DNA of 64,000 bases from Nocardioides sp. (lineage in GTDB: Bacteria; Actinomycetota; Actinomycetes; Propionibacteriales; Nocardioidaceae). A model generated the notes under the pieces. That model did no database searches. It saw only the letters and a list, made by a program, of their open reading frames with translations, and had not been told where the DNA came from. The stretch covers positions 92,054-156,053 of the forward strand of contig NZ_JAPYPS010000002.1 in NCBI RefSeq assembly GCF_029937575.1, read 5' to 3'. The position numbers and the translations under genes were made by a program. Every line of letters starts with the position of its first letter. Position 1 is the first letter of the stretch. This document shows positions 59,314 to 64,000 of the stretch, piece by piece.

Positions 59314-62300
59314 GTGACGGTGTCGCTGCGGAAGATGAGCCCCGGACACGGGTGCGACTACCTGCTCAAGAGCGTCGTCGTGGGCGACGGCAACCGGGCG
59401 TTGCGTACGCCGATGACGCGGTACTACGCCGAAGCCGGCACGCCGCCAGGCGTCTGGCTGGGCTCCGGTGTCCGCGAGTTTGGGGCAGGCCAGCTGACAG
59501 TTGGTGCGGAGGTGACGCCATCGCAACTCGAACTGCTCCTCGTCCACGGCCGCGACCCGATCACCGGCAAGCAACTGGGACGGGGCTATCCGACCTACCC
59601 GTCGATGCAGGGGCGCATCGACCAGCGCATCGCAGAGCTCGACCTTGCGTTGACGGCGGAGACACGAGCGAACGTGGTCGCCCGGATCACCCACGAGGAA
59701 GAAGCCCGGGGGCCGAAGACTGCGGTGTCTGGCTTCGACCTGACCTTCAGCGTCCCAAAGTCAGTCTCAGCGCTGTGGGGACTCGCGGACGCTGACCTGC
59801 AGACGCAGCTTGTGCAGGCCCACCACGACGCCGTAGCCGAGGTGCTGGAGTTCTTCGAGCGTGAAATCGCTGTCACGAGGGCGGGTGCTAACGCCCGCAA
59901 CGGCGCCGTCGCCCAGCACGAGGTCGCCGGCGTGGCGGCGACGGCATACGACCACTGGGACTCACGCTGCGGTGACCCGCAACTGCACACCCACGTGGTC
60001 GTCTCCAACAAGGTCCGCACCGTCTACGACCAGAAGTGGCGCAGCCTCGACTCGATCCCGATCCACCGCAGCGTGGTCGCGATCTCCGAGCACTACAACG
60101 CAGTCCTGGCCGACCTGCTCACCCGACGCCTCGGCCTCGCCTGGGACCGCCGCGACCGCGGCGCCGACCGCAACCAGGCACTGGAGATCACAGGCGTAAG
60201 CGACGACCTGATCCGCGAGTTCTCGAACCGCTCCCGTGATGTCGACATCGAGACCGACCGACTGATTGAGGAGTACGTCGCTGAGTATGGTCGGCGACCA
60301 TCGGCAAAGACGATCATCGAACTGCGAGCGACGGCGACAATCGCGACCCGCCCCGAGAAGGAACTGCACTCACTGGCTGAGTTGACGACGGGGTGGCGTG
60401 ACCGAGCCCAAGGTCTGCTGGGTGCGGATCCGACTGGCTGGGCGCACTCGGTTCTCGCCCATGCGGGCAGCATCGGGCTGCGCGCCGAAGACGTGCCGCT
60501 CGACATGATTACCGAGGTCGGGCGTCAGGTGGTGGCGGTGGTGGGGGAGAAGCGATCGACCTGGCGGCACTGGAACCTGTGGGCCGAGGCGTCAAGGAAG
60601 ACGATGGAGTGGCGCTTCGCCACAGCCCGCGACCGCGAGGCCGTCGTTGCCCTGATCGTCGACGCTGCCATCGGCGCATCCATTCGCCTCACCCCACCTG
60701 AGCTCGCGGCCAGCCCTGAACCCTTCCGATGGGCTGACGGTTCGAGTCGGTTCCGGCCGCGCCAGTCGGTGGTGTTCAGTTCCGCTGACCTGCTCGCGGC
60801 CGAAGACCGGCTCCTGGTCCGCGCCAACACGGCGACCGCACCCGCAGTCGATCTTGCCACGGTCGAGGGCGCCACCAGTCGCGACGTCCTTGGCCACCAC
60901 CTGTCCGAGGGGCAAGCGAACGCGCTGGCCCAGATCGCCACCTCAGGCCGGCAGGTCGACCTCTTGGTTGGCCCGGCTGGGGCGGGGAAGACGACCGCGA
61001 TGCGTGCCTTGCATGCCGCCTGGACCACCACCCATGGCCCCGGATCGGTCGTCGGGCTCGCTCCGTCGGCTGCCGCAGCGCAGGTTCTGGCTGACGATCT
61101 GAGCATCGTGTGTGACAACACCGCCAAGTGGCTCCACGAGCACGACCGGGGCCGAGCCCAGTTCGCCCGCGGTCAGTTGGTGATCATCGACGAAGCCACG
61201 CTGGCCGGCACGCACACGCTGGACCGGATCACCGGTCTGGTCGCCGACGCAGGGGCGAAGGTGCTCCTGGTCGGGGACTGGGCCCAACTGCAGTCCGTCG
61301 ACGCTGGTGGGGCGTTCTCGATGCTCGCCGCCGCCCGGGATGACACCCCCGAACTGGTGGAGATCCTCCGCTTCGACCATGACTGGGAAGCCACCGCCAC
61401 CGCTGCGTTGCGGGTAGGGGACACCGACGTGATCGGCATCTACCTCCACCACGACCGTGTCCACAGCGGCGGCACCGACGAGATGACCGACGCCGCCTAC
61501 GACGCCTGGCGCACCGATATCCGGGCCGGGCTGTCGAGCGTTCTGGTCACCGAAGCCACCGCCACCGTCACCCGACTCAATCAACGAGCTCGCGCTGAGC
61601 GGATCCTTACCGGTGAGACCGAAGCCGGTCGCGAGGTCGAGCTTGCTGACGGCAACCGTGGGTCGGTCGGGGATCTGATCATCACCCGCCGCAACCAGCG
61701 GCAGTTCCGGTCGCTTCGAGGGGGCTGGGTCCGCAACGGCGATCGCTGGCGGATCACTGACGTCCTGCCCGACGGCTCCGTCCTAGCCACCCGCCTCGAC
61801 CAGAGAAGCGCGGGTGCGGTGGTCCTGCCCGCGGCCTACGTCCGCGAGAGCGTCGACCTCGGCTATGCGACCACCGCGCACCGGGCCCAGGGCATGACGG
61901 TCGACACCGCCCACGTGGTCGCCTCGGAGCGCACCAACCGGGAGAACCTGTACGTCTCGATGACCCGTGGCCGTCGATCGAACACTGTCTACGTCGCACT
62001 CGACGACCCGGACGACACCCACACCCCGCCGCAGGACGGAGAGGTCACCGCCCGGACTGTGCTCTACGGCATCCTCAAACGCTCCGGTGTCGAGCTGTCG
62101 GCGCACCAGATGATCGAGGCCGAGCACGAGCACTGGTCGTCCATCGCCCAGTTGGCCGCCGAGTACGAGACCATCGCCGCCGAAGCCCAACGCGACCGCT
62201 GGACGAAGCTGGTCCACCAGATCGGGTTGGACGAGGCAGACGTCGAACGCCTCCTGGCTTCTGACTCCTTCGCGCCACTGGCTGCGGAGTTCCGCCGTGC

Positions 62301-62847
62301 CGAAGCCAACGGCTACAGCCTCTCCATCGTCCTCCCTCGGGTTGTCGCGAGCCGGGGACTCGCGGACGCCCACGACATCGGCGCCGTGCTGATCAGCCGC
62401 CTCCACCATGCCACTGCACGACCCAAGCGAACCGGCCGCCGCCGCGCAGCACCGAACCTTGTCGTCGGCTTGATCGCGGCTGCTTCCGGACCGATGACCG
62501 CCGAGCAGCGTCAAGCGCTCGACGAGCGCCGCGAGCTGATGGAAGCCCGCGCCGCCGCACTGGCCGAGCGCGCAATCAAGGACCGTGAGCCGTGGGTTGC
62601 GACCATCAGTCCGACTGAGGGCGCATCTGCCTTACACGTCTGCTTCGACCAGATCCGCATCATTGCTGCCTACAGAGACCGCTACGGCATCACCGGAGCT
62701 CACCCGCTGGGACCGGTGCCTGCGAGCATCACCCAGCGCGCCGACCGAGAACGCGCAGCGGCCGCTCTACGGCGGACACAGGAGTTGGTCAGCGACCCCG
62801 TGGATCCCCGTGTCACGGGGATCCAGCCGACCGTCATGGCTCGCTGA
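59314..62847 (+). CDS. traA: MobF-family relaxase-helicase (TrwC/TraA type)
   Basis: The relaxase nicks oriT and pilots the strand into the recipient, with helicase activity to unwind it. The 1177-residue protein's N-terminal TrwC domain has Tyr16 in GHGCDYLLKSV, RYYAEAGTPPGVWLGSG, and the metal-binding DPQLHTHVVVSNK (His225, His227). The helicase half has Walker A LVGPAGAGKTTAM near 552, Walker B VIIDEATLAGTH, and YATTAHRAQGMTVD near the end of the helicase core. GTG 59314 follows GAGGAGG by 6 bases; the 186 bases before it also read in frame but lack a ribosome site. Confidence 0.9.
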   Translation: MTVSLRKMSPGHGCDYLLKSVVVGDGNRALRTPMTRYYAEAGTPPGVWLGSGVREFGAGQLTVGAEVTPSQLELLLVHGRDPITGKQLGRGYPTYPSMQGRIDQRIAELDLALTAETRANVVARITHEEEARGPKTAVSGFDLTFSVPKSVSALWGLADADLQTQLVQAHHDAVAEVLEFFEREIAVTRAGANARNGAVAQHEVAGVAATAYDHWDSRCGDPQLHTHVVVSNKVRTVYDQKWRSLDSIPIHRSVVAISEHYNAVLADLLTRRLGLAWDRRDRGADRNQALEITGVSDDLIREFSNRSRDVDIETDRLIEEYVAEYGRRPSAKTIIELRATATIATRPEKELHSLAELTTGWRDRAQGLLGADPTGWAHSVLAHAGSIGLRAEDVPLDMITEVGRQVVAVVGEKRSTWRHWNLWAEASRKTMEWRFATARDREAVVALIVDAAIGASIRLTPPELAASPEPFRWADGSSRFRPRQSVVFSSADLLAAEDRLLVRANTATAPAVDLATVEGATSRDVLGHHLSEGQANALAQIATSGRQVDLLVGPAGAGKTTAMRALHAAWTTTHGPGSVVGLAPSAAAAQVLADDLSIVCDNTAKWLHEHDRGRAQFARGQLVIIDEATLAGTHTLDRITGLVADAGAKVLLVGDWAQLQSVDAGGAFSMLAAARDDTPELVEILRFDHDWEATATAALRVGDTDVIGIYLHHDRVHSGGTDEMTDAAYDAWRTDIRAGLSSVLVTEATATVTRLNQRARAERILTGETEAGREVELADGNRGSVGDLIITRRNQRQFRSLRGGWVRNGDRWRITDVLPDGSVLATRLDQRSAGAVVLPAAYVRESVDLGYATTAHRAQGMTVDTAHVVASERTNRENLYVSMTRGRRSNTVYVALDDPDDTHTPPQDGEVTARTVLYGILKRSGVELSAHQMIEAEHEHWSSIAQLAAEYETIAAEAQRDRWTKLVHQIGLDEADVERLLASDSFAPLAAEFRRAEANGYSLSIVLPRVVASRGLADAHDIGAVLISRLHHATARPKRTGRRRAAPNLVVGLIAAASGPMTAEQRQALDERRELMEARAAALAERAIKDREPWVATISPTEGASALHVCFDQIRIIAAYRDRYGITGAHPLGPVPASITQRADRERAAAALRRTQELVSDPVDPRVTGIQPTVMAR

Positions 62848-62877
62848 CGAGTTTCCACAGGCGCTCGCCAGCCGTCG

Positions 62878-62886
62878 TTGTCCACA
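62878..62886 (+). promoter_or_regulatory. DnaA-box-like sequence TTGTCCACA
   Basis: A perfect match to the actinobacterial DnaA-box consensus in the 123-base gap after the relaxase gene, with a partial second match (TTTCCACAG, 62852-62860) nearby. One isolated box may be chance. It echoes the pair at 17675-17701 near the other end of the element. Confidence 0.35.
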
Positions 62887-62970
62887 GGTGCCGGAGATTG
62901 TTGCTCTCGCCAGTCGGCTGGCGCGCTACCCCGGAGAGACAACATCGGTTCGTCTGAAGGGGATAACGCC

Positions 62971-63276
62971 ATGATTCTGATGGTCTCGGTCCGTCTGGCC
63001 GCAACCGTCCACGCTTACCTCGACGCCTACGCGCCAACCAACATCCTCATCCGCGCACTGCGCACTACCGAGGCTCAACGTCTCGCGCTTCCGGTCTCAG
63101 CGGTCCTGACGGTCGCCTACGGTCTTCTCGGGGCCTGTCTGACTTCAATCATCAACTCAGACGGTCCCGGCTGGCTTAACCCGATCGCACTTCTTTGCGC
63201 GTGGAACACGATTAAGTGCGGCTGGGTGGCCGTGTGCTCAACGGCCGGTAGGCGAGCGATTGGTCAGAGACTGTGA
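62971..63276 (+). CDS. Small membrane protein after the relaxase, unknown
   Basis: The 101-residue protein has two hydrophobic segments (ALPVSAVLTVAYGLLGACLT and NPIALLCAWNTIKCGWVAV) and a basic end. GAAGGGG lies 8 bases before the ATG. It follows the relaxase by 123 bases on the same strand, so it is probably the last ICE gene in the window. It could be an entry-exclusion-type or accessory transfer protein; there is no sequence proof. Confidence 0.6.
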   Translation: MILMVSVRLAATVHAYLDAYAPTNILIRALRTTEAQRLALPVSAVLTVAYGLLGACLTSIINSDGPGWLNPIALLCAWNTIKCGWVAVCSTAGRRAIGQRL

Positions 63277-63653
63277 TCTCGACAGACGACGACACTGCGC
63301 CGATGTCGACTCCCCCGATCGAGGGGATGAGGACGGCCTCCTCGACCGGAAACCTCCTAAGCCCCGTTGCATGCGGCTGTTGCCCCAGATCGACGCGACC
63401 GGTTCCATGCGTTGCAACTCGCGGTGAGTCCGCTGGCTGCACGAATCGAGCAACAGTGACCGCGGTGCGGCGTCGTATTTTGCGAGTGGTCCGCAAAGGG
63501 TCCGCTGTCGTCCGCCGATTACCTGCATGGTCACACGACCTCGTGTGCACGGTTCAATTTGAACGGGGCACATGCAAGTCCAAGAGGGAATCTGCCCGCT
63601 CCGACCGCGGTGCGGCTCGCAAACTGTCGGCACTTCTTGGAAGACTAGCGCGC
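63277..63653. other. 377-base gap without a convincing gene; possible ICE right boundary
   Basis: Short open frames exist on the minus strand but lack ribosome sites and sensible composition. GACCGCGGTGCGGC occurs twice in direct orientation (63458-63471 and 63603-63616). GTTCAA-T-TTGAAC at 63552-63564 is a small palindrome. The change of gene content across this gap (transfer genes to restriction gene) makes it a candidate for the right end of the element, but I found no repeat matching the integrase end near 14.5 kb. Confidence 0.5.
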
Positions 63654-64000
63654 GTGACCATGAACGAGCGTGAGACGCGCGAGCAGCTGATTGACCCGTT
63701 GCTCGCGGATGCGGGTTGGACGCCCGCGCTGATCGAGGAGGAATACGTCTACCGAGCCGGGCGTCTACGCCTGCTGGGCGAGCAGACCGTTCGCGACGAA
63801 CCGCAGTTCATCGATTATGTGCTGAGGGCAGAGCCGAGAGGTGCGATTTTGGCGTCGCTCGAAGCCAAGGATGAAGCTCACGCTCCGGGGGCCGGACTAC
63901 AACAGGCGCTGGCGTATGCGTTCGATGTGCAGGCCCCGTTTGCCTTCTCTAGCAACGGCCACGAAGTCGTGGAGCAGGACTTGAGAACGGGAGTCGTTCG
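63654..64000 (+). CDS. Type I restriction R subunit-like protein, start only (window edge)
   Basis: The 115 visible residues are the N-terminal nuclease part of an HsdR-like protein: RETREQLIDPLLADAGWTP, then FIDYVLRAEPRGAILASLEA with K following (the D...ExK centre), GLQQALAYAFDV (the QxxxY motif) and PFAFSSNGHEV. GTG 63654 and ATG 63660 are both possible starts. HsdR proteins translocate and cut unmodified DNA; partner M and S genes would lie to the right, outside the window. It could instead be a stand-alone helicase-nuclease of the same family. Confidence 0.78.
   Translation, partial: MTMNERETREQLIDPLLADAGWTPALIEEEYVYRAGRLRLLGEQTVRDEPQFIDYVLRAEPRGAILASLEAKDEAHAPGAGLQQALAYAFDVQAPFAFSSNGHEVVEQDLRTGVV

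Noticed and set aside
63551..63565. GGTTCAATTTGAAC as a tRNA T-arm remnant
   Set aside because: No other tRNA arms or a CCA-like end can be folded around it. I found no tRNA genes, rRNA genes or CRISPR repeats in the window.
63212..63633. Two leftward open frames in the gap before the HsdR-like gene
   Set aside because: No ribosome sites, Arg/Ser-rich composition, and overlap with the end of a better-supported gene.

Overview
The DNA is clearly GC-rich. Gene content points to an actinomycete: SCO6880-type and DUF6112-type conjugation proteins, a CmtR-like cadmium sensor, TTGTCCACA (actinobacterial DnaA-box) sequences and several promoters that look leaderless. I cannot resolve the genus. Almost nothing here is ordinary housekeeping chromosome. 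The window is one accessory block made of a prophage, a toxin-antitoxin pair and a large integrative conjugative element (ICE) that carries cargo and defence genes.

Region 1 (1 to about 12.9 kb) is a very compact siphovirus-type prophage. The late genes run leftward: excisionase, a few early genes, HNH-terminase, portal, protease-capsid fusion, head-tail connectors, two tail-tube paralogues, a frameshifting tail chaperone, a short tape measure, and a gene cut by the window edge. The repressor and tyrosine integrase run rightward from a divergent promoter region. Genes overlap by ATGA or TGATG throughout.

Region 2 (12.9-14.5 kb) is an AbiEi/AbiEii toxin-antitoxin operon lying between the prophage integrase and the ICE integrase.

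Region 3 (14.6 to at least 63 kb) is the ICE. It opens with integrase, excisionase, plasmid-type hypotheticals and a single-strand binding protein. A STAND/NACHT-nuclease defence gene follows, then the VirD4-type coupling protein. An ArdC-type antirestriction gene comes next, split cleanly by a 4.27-kb transposon-like element. That element has three recombination genes plus a cadmium-resistance pair (cadD, cmtR-like). After it come decaying genes (Imm5-like, EcsC), a MerR-beta-clamp fusion, the type IV secretion core (VirB4-like, SCO6880, TrbL-like, two small membrane proteins, M23 hydrolase, ParB-like) and a prim-pol replication protein. An arsenic operon (arsM-acr3-arsC with divergent arsR) follows, then a complete Tad-type pilus operon headed by a LysM/BTAD protein, and finally a MobF relaxase.

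Region 4 (63.3-64 kb) is a 377-base gap and then the start of a type I-like restriction subunit, cut by the window edge.

How the parts fit together: relaxase, coupling protein, VirB4/SCO6880/TrbL and the cell-wall hydrolase form the mating machine. The Tad genes probably build a surface pilus for the same element. Prim-pol, SSB and ParB-like proteins would support replication and maintenance. Cadmium and arsenic genes are passenger traits. The NACHT nuclease, AbiE and HsdR-like genes form an anti-phage layer. All calls are from reading sequence; no database search was run.
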